This document shows, piece after piece, positions 1 through 8,903 of a stretch of DNA of 64,000 bases. Source of the DNA: Streptomyces achromogenes (GTDB lineage: Bacteria > Actinomycetota > Actinomycetes > Streptomycetales > Streptomycetaceae); the NCBI RefSeq assembly GCF_030816715.1, contig NZ_JAUSYH010000001.1, forward strand, positions 62,001-126,000, given 5' to 3'. Each line of letters opens with the position of its first letter. The stretch's first letter is position 1. The position numbers and the translations under genes were made by a program. The notes beneath the pieces are model-generated. The model ran no database searches. It was not told where the DNA came from and saw nothing but the letters and a program-made list of their open reading frames with translations.

Positions 1-1234
1 GTCGCCAGGCGGACCAGTTGAGCCGGTGGGCCGGGCCGTGATCGGGCCGGACAGCGACAGTGATGAACAGGCGCTGGATCTCGTTGCAGGTCAGCGGGAT
101 CAGGTCGTCGGATGTGGAGCGGTCTGCGTGTTCGTCGGCGCGGACGACGGCGAGGAACGCGTGGGCGAGCATGGCGAGGGTGACCCAGCGGGCCCAGGAC
201 GGGTAGCGGCGGACCTGGTGCTCATCCAGCCCGGCCAGCCCCTTCTCGCTCTGGAAGGTCTCCTCCACACGCCATCTGGAACCTGCGACCTTGACCAGGG
301 TGGCCAGGGATGCCGACGTGGTGGAGTGACAGCGGTAGTAGGCGAGTTCACCGGTCGTGCGGTTGCGGCGGATCAGCAGCTGGTGGCGGCCCGGCGACGG
401 GTCGGCAAGGTCGATGACGGCCCAGTCGTAGAACCGCTGCCCCTTCGCGCCGCGTCCGGCCGAGAGCTTCTGCCAGGCCCGCTTCGGCACCTTCCGCGCC
501 AGTGCATCAGCGCGGAACGTGCCTGCACCGGTGGGCACTTCGGCCGAGCAGGCCACCGCGAGCACATAGCCGATGCCGCGTTCCTCCAATGCGGCCCGTA
601 GTTTCGGGTTGCCGCCGTAGACCTCGTCACCTGTGACCCAGCCGACGCGGTGCCCGGTGTCCAGGAACCGTTCGCTCATCACCCGGGCCAGTTCCGGCTT
701 GGTCGCGAAGACGGTGTCCTCGCCGAGCCCCGCAGCCCGGCAGCGGTCCGGATCACAGGTCCACGAACGCGGGATGTACAACTCCCGGTCCACCGCCGCG
801 TGTCCGCGCTCACCGGCATAGACGAGGTAGACGGCGGCCTGGGAGTTCTCGATCCGCCCGGCGGTGCCGGTGTACTGGCGCTGGACCCCGACGGTGTGCG
901 TGCCCTTCTTCACGTCACCGGTCTCGTCGACGACCAGCACCGCGGCCTCGTCGTGGAGGTGCTCGACGACGTATTCGCGCACGTCGTCACGGACCGCATC
1001 GGCGTCCCAGGAGGCCCGACACAGCAGATGCTGCATGCCGTTCGGGCCGGCCTCCCCGGCCCACTCGGCGATCGTCCAGCAGTTCTTGCGCGGCAGGTCC
1101 GACAACAGGCCCAGCCCCAACCGCCCGGCCCGCAAGCGGGGCTCGTATCGGGCGAACCGGCCCGCAATCCGGTCTATGGCCACCTCGAACGCCTCCCGCC
1201 AGCGGCCGGGATCTATGCTGTGACCTGCGGCCAC
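1..1234 (-). CDS. IS701-family transposase, C-terminus beyond the window
   Basis: DDE transposase read on the minus strand from a GTG at 1234; a TAA lies a few codons upstream in frame, so this is the only reasonable start. The frame stays open to the left edge, so the gene is partial at its C-terminus. Recognisable blocks in order are AIDRIAGRFARYEPRLRAG near the start, VVDETGDVKKG around the first catalytic Asp, VGWVTGDEVYGGNPKLRA at the second, and RWRVEETFQSEKGLAGLDEH near the catalytic Glu. These are typical of the actinobacterial IS701 group of the IS4 superfamily. About 411 codons are visible, close to the usual 400-430. I see no frameshift. The downstream inverted repeat lies outside the window. 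Confidence 0.88.
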   Translation of the reverse strand, partial: MAAGHSIDPGRWREAFEVAIDRIAGRFARYEPRLRAGRLGLGLLSDLPRKNCWTIAEWAGEAGPNGMQHLLCRASWDADAVRDDVREYVVEHLHDEAAVLVVDETGDVKKGTHTVGVQRQYTGTAGRIENSQAAVYLVYAGERGHAAVDRELYIPRSWTCDPDRCRAAGLGEDTVFATKPELARVMSERFLDTGHRVGWVTGDEVYGGNPKLRAALEERGIGYVLAVACSAEVPTGAGTFRADALARKVPKRAWQKLSAGRGAKGQRFYDWAVIDLADPSPGRHQLLIRRNRTTGELAYYRCHSTTSASLATLVKVAGSRWRVEETFQSEKGLAGLDEHQVRRYPSWARWVTLAMLAHAFLAVVRADEHADRSTSDDLIPLTCNEIQRLFITVAVRPDHGPAHRLNWSAWR

Positions 1235-1300
1235 CGTCTCTTCGTTAGTCCACACAACTCACGATGATCAACGGTGGCCGCACCCATGCGGTGTCTGCTG

Positions 1301-1678
1301 TCAGTCCCGGACGAGACAGAACGGGTGTCCTGCCGGATCCGCGAAGATGCGCCAGCTCCGCTTTCCGTCACCCTCATCGAGCAGTGTGGCGCCCAGCTTG
1401 AGGACGTCTTCCTGAGCCTGGTCCAGGTCCTTGACCGCCAGGTCGAGATGGGACTGCTGGGGCCGAACGGGATCCGGCCACCGCGGTGGCTGATGGTCTT
1501 CCACCCGCTGGAAGGCCAGCACGAACCCACCGTCGGTGTGGAGCGTCGCCCAGCCGTTGCCGAGCGACCACCGCGGATCCGGCTGGTCCACCACGCCGCC
1601 GAGAAGCGACTGGTAGAACCGGGACAGCTCATTGGCATCGACACAATCCAACACCACACACTGCAGCTTGGCGATCAT
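1301..1678 (-). CDS. VOC (glyoxalase/bleomycin resistance) family protein
   Basis: 125-aa protein starting MIAKLQCVVLDCVDANELSRF, with the pattern of a single-chain VOC domain: a first beta-alpha-beta unit ending in FYQSLLGG, and a second with a metal-position HLDLAVKDLD and a terminal DPAGHPFCLV. Members bind a metal and a small ligand, acting as isomerases, dioxygenases or drug-binding proteins; the substrate cannot be read here. It is complete, of normal family length, and stands alone between the IS701 gene and the CRISPR relict. Confidence 0.8.
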   Translation of the reverse strand: MIAKLQCVVLDCVDANELSRFYQSLLGGVVDQPDPRWSLGNGWATLHTDGGFVLAFQRVEDHQPPRWPDPVRPQQSHLDLAVKDLDQAQEDVLKLGATLLDEGDGKRSWRIFADPAGHPFCLVRD

Positions 1679-1834
1679 GAAGAGCAGCGTAGAGCAGCGC
1701 CGCGCACCGGCCTCCAGCGAGCCTGATCACGATCTACAGCTGGAGTACTAGGCCATCCAGCCACCCTTGAGCACACTTGCGTCGTATGGTGACCCGCTTA
1801 ACGCCACCACCAAGACAACCAAGAGAGCGAAATT

Positions 1835-1906
1835 TGCAACTAGCCGGAATTAGCGAAAGTGTGGGAAAACCTCCACCACGAGCTATAGACCCGTAGGTCA
1901 GGCAGT
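1835..1906 (+). promoter_or_regulatory. Putative CRISPR leader
   Basis: About 70 bases that are more AT-rich than their surroundings (gcgaaatttgcaac, gaattagcgaaagtg, gggaaaacctcc) end in ctatagacccgtaggtca just before the first CRISPR-like repeat. The layout, with an A-rich stretch and then AGGTCA a few bases before repeat 1, resembles leaders of actinobacterial type I-E arrays as I remember them. No cas gene is in the window. Confidence 0.5.
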
Positions 1907-1996
1907 CTGCTCCCCGCACCCGCGGGGATGGTCCCTCGGATGCCCCCAGGGCCGATGGCTGTGGGAGCTGCTCCCTGGCGACGACGACGGGCGCGG
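1907..1996 (+). CRISPR. Relict type I-E CRISPR: one repeat, one spacer, one decayed repeat
   Basis: A 29-nt unit at 1907-1935 begins CTGCTCCCCGCACCCGCGGGG and ends ATGGTCCC. It has the CCCCGC/GCGGGG stem and GATGG tail of actinobacterial type I-E repeats. A second CTGCTCCC begins at 1968, exactly 61 bp later (29-nt repeat plus 32-nt spacer, 1936-1967). Only its first 8 bases match well; decay at the 3' side is typical of the trailer-end repeat. A strong terminator follows at 2024. This is what remains when an array shrinks to one spacer. Two units are few, so chance is not fully excluded, but repeat sequence, spacing, leader-like AT tract and terminator agree. Confidence 0.6.
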
Positions 1997-2023
1997 GGGT
2001 CCTGAAGTTGCACCCCCCAGACG

Positions 2024-2070
2024 CGCGAGGGCCGGGAGACCACGAGCCCTCGGCCCTCGCGTTCGCTTTT
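2024..2070 (+). terminator. Rho-independent terminator after the CRISPR relict
   Basis: Perfect 11-bp arms CGCGAGGGCCG (2024-2034) and CGGCCCTCGCG (2051-2061) are followed by a T-rich run on the plus strand. The polarity fits termination of transcripts coming from the CRISPR leader, and it also faces the convergent lipoprotein gene. Confidence 0.75.
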
Positions 2071-2123
2071 TCCAGCACACCCGTACGAAACTCCCGGCCG
2101 CCACCCGGATTCGAGAGGCCCTC

Positions 2124-3272
2124 CTACGCGGGAAGGGCACCCCAAACCTGTGCTCCGTCGCCAACGGACAGACGGACCCGCTCCTCCGATTTGCCGCTTA
2201 CAGCGTTGTAGGACGTCAGCTCACCGGACTGAGTATCCAGCACGACCAGATTTGCACCTGTCCAGGCCACGGGGAGTGCCGAATTGAGGTTGGCATCGCC
2301 GAGTTCCAGGCTGGGGAAATTGCCGAGGTCCTTGCAGCTGCCCTTTTCCAAGTCGATGACAGCAAGGCGCTTGCTATCAGCAGTCTGCTCGATTGTGGTG
2401 TACCAACGTCCACTGGAATCAAGTTCGCCAACTCCGACCGGCTGGTTCTCCAAGCACGCCGGCAGCGCGGACGACTTTCCACTGTCGGTGTCGTATACGT
2501 TGAAGCAGCTTCCTCGGGAACAGTTGTCGTCATGCCACACCACGCGCTGTTTCGCTGCGTCAATGATGGTGCCGTCTTCGGTCAGCGTATGGGTCGCGGA
2601 GGTGGCGGCCGCGTTCATGATGACGATGCGCGTGATGGAACGGCTGCCGTTGCCCGATGGTGAGGTTGAGTCCGTCGTCTGTTGGGCGAGGACGCCCTTA
2701 GGGGTGTCGGCGACGGGCTCATAGCCACAGGGAAGTTTGAGTATGTGATGTGACGGGCGCCCGTTGGTCTCGTGTTCTGCCGCCGTGTACCTGGCCGTGA
2801 CACCTTGAGCGGACTCCGCTCCCGCGCATGCTGTGGCGGCGGGCTCCTCCGTGACGGCCCATACATGTTGTCCGTCAGAGCTCACGAACCAGTCGCTCGC
2901 CGGCGCGACGAGCGTCGCCCGCGTGGGCGTGCCCGGCGAGATGGCTACCAGGCTTCCTCGCCGAATGGCGGCGATCCTGCCGCTCGCGAGTTGACGAGGG
3001 TTGTCGAGCTGGTATGCGTCAAGCTTCTCCGTGCCCTCGGGACGTGGCCCGACGACCTTGGGTCTGGAGCCCACTGTGGGGAGCACGGCCACCTGACCGT
3101 CGAGGTCCAGCACGATCCCTTGTGGCGGTGCCGTGCCTGCCGCGCTGTCACTTCCGTTGTCGCACGCCGAGAGACCGGATGCCCCCAGCACGATGGTCAC
3201 GACCGCAGCTGTGACATGTGGCCGCCCGGCCCTCCGAGGCAAGCTCGTGAACCAATCCTGCGACTGTCCCAT
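2124..3272 (-). CDS. Secreted lipoprotein, probable beta-propeller-like
   Basis: 382 aa. The N-terminus has Arg residues, a hydrophobic stretch around residues 20-33 and a lipobox LSAC with Cys37, so it is probably exported and lipidated. The mature part alternates strands and turns: GQVAVLPTVG, GRIAAIRRGSLVAISPG, SDGQHVWAVTEE, DSSGRWYTTIEQTADSKRLAVIDLEKG and TGANLVVLDTQSGELTSYN. That is the cadence of a PQQ/WD-type propeller, but I do not recognise a named family. Cysteine pairs in the middle (CSRGSC, CGYE) may form disulphides. Monocistronic, with no obvious partner. Confidence 0.7.
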   Translation of the reverse strand: MGQSQDWFTSLPRRAGRPHVTAAVVTIVLGASGLSACDNGSDSAAGTAPPQGIVLDLDGQVAVLPTVGSRPKVVGPRPEGTEKLDAYQLDNPRQLASGRIAAIRRGSLVAISPGTPTRATLVAPASDWFVSSDGQHVWAVTEEPAATACAGAESAQGVTARYTAAEHETNGRPSHHILKLPCGYEPVADTPKGVLAQQTTDSTSPSGNGSRSITRIVIMNAAATSATHTLTEDGTIIDAAKQRVVWHDDNCSRGSCFNVYDTDSGKSSALPACLENQPVGVGELDSSGRWYTTIEQTADSKRLAVIDLEKGSCKDLGNFPSLELGDANLNSALPVAWTGANLVVLDTQSGELTSYNAVSGKSEERVRLSVGDGAQVWGALPA

Positions 3273-3393
3273 GTGCGCAACTCCCCATGTCCAATGGATC
3301 GTGACGGCCGGGGGCCGACGCGATCACGCCAGCCCCCGGCCCTGCTCATTTAGTCGTTGTCCGCCTGGTCACGGGCGAACTGGTTGGCTGCCG

Positions 3394-3951
3394 TCAGGGT
3401 TTGGGCGTGCATGCCGAGGTGCCCACGCACTCGGAGAAGAAGGGGTAGGCGGTTATTGCGTCCGACCAACCCGACTTGGCAAGGTGCCGAGGTTTGCATG
3501 CGGGGGTTTCTTCGTACTTGTCGATGTCGAAGTGCCGTCGTTCGACCTTCGGAGTCGTATAGCCGTAGTAATGGCCAGGCACGTTGAGGGTGTTGGAGAC
3601 AGTCTTTCCCGTCGAGGTCGTCTTGGTCACGTCATGCCCTGTTTCACCCTCGATCTTGACGATGCCCCAGTCGAAGCTGAGACCTCCGCTTCCGTGCCAT
3701 GAGGAGGCCCGTGCCGTGGTGGTGGTCATGTCGTACCGAAGGGTGGCTGACGTCGAACTTGCGTTCCTCTTGCCGGCTGGGCTCCCGATGCTCTCATACC
3801 TCGGCCCGCCAACCTCGGTTACTTCGTACCACTGTTCCGCGGGGCACCCCTGTGAGGACTGAGTGTCGGCGACCGCAGCTGGTGCCAACAGCAGACCAGC
3901 GCCAAGCGTGAAGATGCCGGCTAAGGCGCCGCCGCGAAGTCTCTTCCTCAT
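3394..3951 (-). CDS. Secreted protein with a Ser/Thr-rich beta region
   Basis: 185 aa with a good ribosome site (GGAGGAAA about 7 nt before the ATG) and a signal peptide, MRKRLRGGALAGIF through APAAVA, cleaved near residue 28. The mature part carries alternating Ser/Thr/Val strands (ASSTSATLRYDMTTTTARASSW, then GHDVTKTTSTGKTVSNTLNVPGHYYGY) and four to five Cys residues. The pattern, a Thr-rich amphipathic segment followed by a VPxGxYGY turn, recalls aerolysin/ETX-like secreted proteins of streptomycetes. That assignment is an inference from cadence only. Confidence 0.65.
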   Translation of the reverse strand: MRKRLRGGALAGIFTLGAGLLLAPAAVADTQSSQGCPAEQWYEVTEVGGPRYESIGSPAGKRNASSTSATLRYDMTTTTARASSWHGSGGLSFDWGIVKIEGETGHDVTKTTSTGKTVSNTLNVPGHYYGYTTPKVERRHFDIDKYEETPACKPRHLAKSGWSDAITAYPFFSECVGTSACTPKP

Positions 3952-4377
3952 GACAGTTTCCTCCCGTTTCCCGATCGAACTGCATGTTCGATGCGGTGTC
4001 AGGAAGATAGCGGCGTACGTGCCTTGCTGCTTGCAAGGCTGAGGAACATCTGAGCTTCCTGATGTCGATGTGGCTCAATACCACATGTTTGGCCAGTTCA
4101 GCTTGGAACAAAGCCCTACCGGCGAACTTGGCGGGGCTTTCCTCCCTTGCGCCTTGATGGCCAGGATGAAGGGGCCGTGCTCCGGTTGTCCAGCCGATGG
4201 AGCGTGTACACGCGGCGCTCGACGGAGCTGCTCTCGGTGACATCGGTTGTGGTCTCACCGTGTGAGGGCCCGGAGCGGATGCTCCAGGCCCTCACACGTG
4301 CTTGTCTGCGACCGCGTTTGAGATCTTCGTGTCCCGGTGCGGGAGGGGTCGTTGAGCCTTGCGTGAGTGGCTCTAGG
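3952..4377. other. Non-coding interval before ISAs1
   Basis: About 425 bases between the secreted protein gene and the ISAs1 left end, with no convincing gene. It holds the promoter side of the minus-strand secreted protein gene and the strong hairpin at 4261-4297. Confidence 0.5.
4261..4297. terminator. Strong hairpin, probable terminator
   Basis: Perfect arms TGTGAGGGCC (4261-4270) and GGCCCTCACA (4288-4297), with a nested GGAGC/GCTCC extending the stem. There is no clear T-run, as is common for actinobacterial terminators. The gene it once served is not recognisable. Confidence 0.5.
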
Positions 4378-5754
4378 GGCAGGGTTCGTTGCATGATCGG
4401 GGTTCGTCCGGATCGTCGGGCTGGGTCGGAGTCGCGTCGGACGTCCTGGTTCGGGCAGAGGGGGACGTTGTACCGGCACGGCCCCGGTGATCATGTGAGT
4501 GTCGAAGTCCCGTGAACACTTGGTGAGTCCGTGCCTGCTCCTGCATCTTCCACCGTGCCTGACGCGCTGGACCAGCTGACCCAGGCTTCCGCGCCGGTCC
4601 CGCTGACGGACGCGGTTACTCTGTCCGGCTTCCTGGGCCTGGGGCCCGATCCGAGAGGTGTTCGCGGGCGCCGTTACCAGCTGTCCGCCCTGGTCACCGC
4701 AGCCGCGGCGAGTGTGCTGGCCGGTGCCCGGTCGCTCACCGCGATCACCGCGTGGATCAGCGACGCCCCTGCCTGGGCCTGCCGGGCCCTCGGCTTCCCC
4801 CTGGACCCGCTGACCGGCACGGTGTCCGTCCCACACCCCCATACCCTGCGCCGTCTCCTCGTCCAGTTGGACGGCGACGCCCTGGACCAGGCAATCGGAG
4901 CCTTCCTCGCCGCCCATACCACCCCGACCGGCCCCGAACTGCGGGCGATAGCCGTCGACGGCAAGGCCCTGCGCGGCTCGCGCACCGCCACCACCCCCTA
5001 CATCACCCTGCTCGCCGCGATGGACCACGCCGGTCACGTCCTGGCCCAGCGGCAGGTCGCCGACAAGAGCAACGAGATCCCCGCCTTCCAGCCCCTGCTG
5101 GACAGCATCGACCTGACCGGCACGGTCATCACCGCCGATGCCCTGCACACCCAGCACGCCCACGGCACCTACCTCCGCACCCGTGGCGCCCACTACATCG
5201 CCCAGGTCAAGGCCAACCATCCCGGCCTGTTCGACCGTGTCCGCCGCTTGCCCTGGCGCGAGATCACGCTCGACCACCACGACCGCACCCGCGCTCACCA
5301 CCGCCTGGAGATCCGGCGGCTGAAGACCGTCGCCTTCGCCCACCTCGACTACCCCGACGCGCGCCAGGCCCTGCAAGTTGTGCGCTGGAGGAAGGACTTC
5401 ACCAGCGGCAAGCTCACCATCCAGCGCGTCTACCTGATCACGAGCCTGCCGCCCGGCACGGCGACCGGCCCCCAGCTCGCGGCCTGGATCAGAGGACACT
5501 GGCACATCGAAAATCTCCTGCACCACGTTCGCGACCGCACTTTCCGCGAGGACGACTCCAAGATCCAGGTCGGCCGCCTCCCGCGCATCATGGCCGGCCT
5601 GCGCAACCTCGCCATCGGCGTCCACCGTCAGGACGGTCGCACCAACATCGCCGCCGCCCTCCGCTACACCGCCCGCGACTGCCGCAGATCTTTGACGGCC
5701 CTCGGCCTCACCGGATGAATCCGAACAGACCTCGATCACGCAAGGGACCCTGCC
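4378..5754 (+). mobile_element. ISAs1-family insertion sequence
   Basis: Complete element. The left inverted repeat (4378-4413, beginning GGCAGGGTTCGTTGCATG) pairs with the right end (5719-5754, reverse complement beginning GGCAGGGTCCCTTGCGTG); most of the roughly 36 positions match. One intact transposase gene lies between. A solo copy of the right end is present at 6731-6766. Confidence 0.85.
4531..5718 (+). CDS. ISAs1-family transposase
   Basis: 395 aa from a GTG start. It carries the family blocks LSALVTAAAASVLAGARSLTAI (N-terminal helical domain), AIAVDGKALRGS with the first catalytic Asp, VITADALHTQ with the second, VKANHPGLFD, and HWHIENLLHHVRDRTFREDDS with the catalytic Glu. Full length, no frameshift, and inside matching inverted repeats, so the element may be active. 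Antisense frames as long as 507 codons across it are shadows. Confidence 0.92.
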   Translation: MPAPASSTVPDALDQLTQASAPVPLTDAVTLSGFLGLGPDPRGVRGRRYQLSALVTAAAASVLAGARSLTAITAWISDAPAWACRALGFPLDPLTGTVSVPHPHTLRRLLVQLDGDALDQAIGAFLAAHTTPTGPELRAIAVDGKALRGSRTATTPYITLLAAMDHAGHVLAQRQVADKSNEIPAFQPLLDSIDLTGTVITADALHTQHAHGTYLRTRGAHYIAQVKANHPGLFDRVRRLPWREITLDHHDRTRAHHRLEIRRLKTVAFAHLDYPDARQALQVVRWRKDFTSGKLTIQRVYLITSLPPGTATGPQLAAWIRGHWHIENLLHHVRDRTFREDDSKIQVGRLPRIMAGLRNLAIGVHRQDGRTNIAAALRYTARDCRRSLTALGLTG

Positions 5755-5812
5755 TCCAGACCGGCTGATCTCCGTCACCGAACGTGTTGGGGTACCGAGA
5801 TGCGAAATCTGA

Positions 5813-6613
5813 CTACGGGCCGACGTGATGCAGCAGTGAATGCAGGAGCCCCTTCATCCCTTCCTGGGAGACGAACCGCAAGGTCTGGTCCTGGCCGTCC
5901 GGGTCCTGCGCCCACCATCGGGGCAACTCGACGTCGAACAGGTTGTCGGCGTACCAACGCCCATAATCCTCGCCGTCGAGCAGAAGAGTGGCCCAGGGCA
6001 GCAGACGATAGCCGAGCGAGCTTTCCGCCTCTGTAGCGGGCCGGCTCGGACGTCGGAGACTGGCTTGCAGCGCGAGGAGACGTCGTTGCTCGGCGGCACC
6101 GGCCTTGCTGATATGAGTCTTCCGGAGTGACCACGTGCCCAGCAAGGCCGCTGCCATGCACAGCAGGAGAGCCGTGGAAGTGTTCCCCCTCCACATCAGG
6201 AACCCACCGGACAGTACGGCAATCGTCATGCTGAACAGCAGGTAATACGGTCGGGCCAAGTAGCCGCGCTCACGGGCAGCCTTGGTAACGCTCTCCTGGA
6301 TCTGCGCGAGGCTGATCCTGGTACCGCGGAGGGAGGCCGGCGGACCGGGTTCTCGCCGGAGCCGCAGCTCACCTTCCCTGCCAAGGATCGCGTTCAGCAG
6401 GGCGGCCCGGTCCGGGGGAAGCCCGGCCCCGGACCGTGTGCCGGGAAGTATCACGTAGCCGTCTTCGTACGCCGTCACTCGCAGATAGCCGTCCTCGGCG
6501 AGTGCCACAGTTTCGCACATCACTATCTGCATCGGATTCTTGCGCCCGACCAGCCAACTGCCGACCAGACAGCTCGACTCAGGCATCCCCGCCTCCGTGC
6601 CTGTACCTTTCAC
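5813..6613 (-). CDS. Predicted membrane protein, DUF2207-like
   Basis: 266 aa; GTG start with AGGGGGA about 7 nt upstream. An N-terminal globular part includes EDGYLRVTAYEDGYVILPG. Two adjacent membrane helices follow (YYLLFSMTIAVLSGGFLMW and STALLLCMAAALLGTW), then a cytoplasmic tail with GYRLLPWATLLLDGEDYGRWYAD. That tail resembles the LLPYA segment of DUF2207-type membrane proteins, but the usual large N-terminal part is missing. Function unknown. It sits between ISAs1 and the solo ISAs1 end. Confidence 0.6.
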   Translation of the reverse strand: MKGTGTEAGMPESSCLVGSWLVGRKNPMQIVMCETVALAEDGYLRVTAYEDGYVILPGTRSGAGLPPDRAALLNAILGREGELRLRREPGPPASLRGTRISLAQIQESVTKAARERGYLARPYYLLFSMTIAVLSGGFLMWRGNTSTALLLCMAAALLGTWSLRKTHISKAGAAEQRRLLALQASLRRPSRPATEAESSLGYRLLPWATLLLDGEDYGRWYADNLFDVELPRWWAQDPDGQDQTLRFVSQEGMKGLLHSLLHHVGP

Positions 6614-6730
6614 CCGTCCCCCTCATGATCACACCGACGTTGGGACGGTACCGAAACCCGGCGGAGCGCCGGAACGGAACGCTGGAAGACGGGTCGGCTG
6701 TCCGGGCAGCGGCGCCCTGCGGTGGTGGAT

Positions 6731-6766
6731 GAATCCGGACAGACCTCGATCATGCAAGGGACCCTG
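6731..6766 (+). repeat. Solo ISAs1 right-end inverted repeat
   Basis: 36 bases, beginning atccggacagacctcgatca, nearly identical to the right end of the ISAs1 at 5719-5754. They abut the truncated C-terminus of an IS5-family transposase gene at 6767. No matching left end or transposase accompanies it, so it is a scar of a deleted or rearranged ISAs1. Confidence 0.75.
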
Positions 6767-7405
6767 TCGTAGGAGGTGGCGGTTTTCTCGTAGCGGGTGG
6801 GTGCGCCACGAGGCGCCATGGAATCGAGTGAGGTGAGAGACCTTCACCACCGGGTTGTCGTAGCAATCCGGTTGAAGCTGGGGGCAGTTCGGTTCGGGGG
6901 ATGCCGAGCCGAGCGGTAAGCAGCCCCGACAACGCCGGGACGGGTTGGTACTGCCAGACGACCCGGGTCCGGCTAGCGAGACAGGAAGGTGCACGCGAGA
7001 AATCAGTGCCTGACGCCCCGTAATTACGACACCGGCTCGAACCTGGCGGATCTGGGCCGGACGCAGTGCACGACCACCAGCGCTCGTCGGTGGTCGACTC
7101 CGAAGCCGACTCTACTCATCGGTGGGGAGGCCACGCCGAAAGTCTGCGGCGTAAGCGTGGCGATGCTGCCGGGGTAGAGCTGGGCACCTCACCTGTCGAT
7201 CGATTTCGTGGTGAACGTGGGAACTGTCCGCGGTCGCCCTCATATCGGACATCCAGTTCGATCGGGAGCAGGCCCATCGCCGGCTGATGGCCGTCGGGCA
7301 GGACGGAGGCTTCGTAGTACTCCGAGGCCGGGAAAGCCGGTCACATGGGGAAGGGGGCCAGCAAGTCAGCAGTAAGGAAACTGGAATGCCAGGAGGCTGT
7401 CGCCG

Positions 7406-8836
7406 GTGAATACCGACGAGCTGGAATGGGCCTTGATGAAGGCCGAACGCCGGGTACTGGAGATCCAGACCAAGCTGCACCGTTGGGCTGCCGATGATTC
7501 TCATCGCAGGTTCGACGACCTGTTCAACCTCGTGGCCGACCCTGCCTTCCTGTTGGTGGCGTGGGACCGTGTCCGGGGAAACAAGGGTGCCCGCACGGCC
7601 GGAGTAGACGGGAAGACCGCCCGCTCCATCGAAGCCGGGCAGGGAGTCGAGGCGTTTCTCGACAAGCTGCGGACCCAGCTCAGAGACCGCAGCTTCCATC
7701 CGGTTCCTGTCCGCGAGCGGATGATTCCCAAGGCGAACGGCAAGCTTCGTCGTCTCGGGATTCCGACCGTGGCGGACCGAGTGGTCCAGGCGTCCTTGAA
7801 ACTGGTGCTGGAGCCGGTATTCGAAGCGGATTTCCTCCCGTGTTCCTATGGGTTCCGCCCGAACCGCCGAGCTCACGATGCGATCGCCGAGACTCGCTAC
7901 CTCGCCAGCCACGGATACGAGTGGGTGGTGGAGGGCGACATCACGGCGTGCTTCGACGAGATCGCGCACCCGGCCCTCATGGAGCGGGTGCGGAATCGAA
8001 TCGGGGACAAACGGGTGTTGTCCTTGGTGAAGGCGTTCTTGAAGTCTGGGATCCTGTCCCGTGACGGAGCCTTCACGGACACACGCACCGGGACCCCGCA
8101 GGGCGGGATCCTGTCGCCGCTGCTGGCCAACATCGCACTCTCGGTCCTGGACGAGCACATCGCCCAGGGCCTCGGAGGCCCAGATGGCACCTCCGAGGAT
8201 CGGCGCAGGAGACGGCGCCGAGGATTGCCCAACTACCGGCTGGTCCGGTATGCGGACGACTTCCTCGTACTCGTCTTCGGGCGCCGAGATCATGCCGAGG
8301 AACTACGCGACGAGGTCGCAGAGGCATTGAAGCCAATGGGCCTTCGCCTGTCGGTGGAGAAGACAAAGATCACGCACATTGACGAGGGCCTTGATTTTCT
8401 CGGATGGCGCATCCAGCGTCACCGGAAACTTGGCACTGATCGGCAGTACATCTACACCTACCCGGCACGGAAATCAGTACGTTCCGTCACGGGCAAGGTG
8501 AAGGAACTGACCGGACGGCAGAACGTCGGCTTGTCGCTGGAGTCCTTGCTCCACCGACTGAACTCGGTGTTGCGAGGATGGTGCGCGTATTTCCGCCCCG
8601 GAGTTTCGAACGTCGCTTTCTGTTACCTCAGCCACTACGCGTGGATGAGGGTGACACGATGGATCCGACGCAAGCACCCCGGGATCACTTGGAAACAGCT
8701 CCGTCGACGCTATTACGGCGGCGGCTGGTGGCCCGTCACAAAGGAAGCGGAACTGTTCAACCCGGCAAAGGTAAGCACGACCAGATACCGATACCGGGGA
8801 AAACTCATTCCGGCTCCGTGGCCCACTACGGCATGA
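7406..8836 (+). CDS. ltrA: Group II intron reverse transcriptase/maturase
   Basis: 476 aa from a GTG with GGAGG about 10 nt upstream. Reverse transcriptase motifs in order: KANGKLRRLGIPTVADRVVQ (RT2), FLPCSYGFRPNRRAHDAI (RT3), VVEGDITACFDEIAH (RT4), GTPQGGILSPLLANIALS (RT4/5), VRYADDFLVLVFGRRDHAEE with the catalytic YADD (RT5), EKTKITHIDEGLDFLGWRI (RT7). The X/maturase domain follows (LLHRLNSVLRGWCAYFRPGVSN). No complete HNH motif is evident at the C-terminus, so this may be an endonuclease-minus form. The gene is intact and lies in intron domain IV. Confidence 0.95.
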   Translation: MNTDELEWALMKAERRVLEIQTKLHRWAADDSHRRFDDLFNLVADPAFLLVAWDRVRGNKGARTAGVDGKTARSIEAGQGVEAFLDKLRTQLRDRSFHPVPVRERMIPKANGKLRRLGIPTVADRVVQASLKLVLEPVFEADFLPCSYGFRPNRRAHDAIAETRYLASHGYEWVVEGDITACFDEIAHPALMERVRNRIGDKRVLSLVKAFLKSGILSRDGAFTDTRTGTPQGGILSPLLANIALSVLDEHIAQGLGGPDGTSEDRRRRRRRGLPNYRLVRYADDFLVLVFGRRDHAEELRDEVAEALKPMGLRLSVEKTKITHIDEGLDFLGWRIQRHRKLGTDRQYIYTYPARKSVRSVTGKVKELTGRQNVGLSLESLLHRLNSVLRGWCAYFRPGVSNVAFCYLSHYAWMRVTRWIRRKHPGITWKQLRRRYYGGGWWPVTKEAELFNPAKVSTTRYRYRGKLIPAPWPTTA

Positions 8837-8868
8837 GGAACTGAACACCCCGGAACGGGATTTGTGGA

Positions 8869-8903
8869 GAGCCCGGTGCCCGGAGACGGGCACGCCGGGT
8901 TCG
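8869..8903 (+). ncRNA. Group II intron domain V
   Basis: A 35-nt hairpin GAGCCCGGTGCCCGG, loop AGAC, pairing with GGGCACGCCGGGTTCGG. It carries the AGC catalytic triad near its 5' side and the two-base bulge expected of domain V, and sits about 60 nt before the intron 3' end. Confidence 0.75.

Noticed and set aside
4147..4515. 122-codon plus-strand frame before ISAs1
   Set aside because: It crosses the hairpin at 4261 and the IS end, and shows no protein-like sequence.
4255..5778. 507-codon minus-strand open frame across the ISAs1 transposase
   Set aside because: It is the antisense of an intact transposase and its translation is low-complexity Gly/Val/Gln; high GC content creates such shadows.
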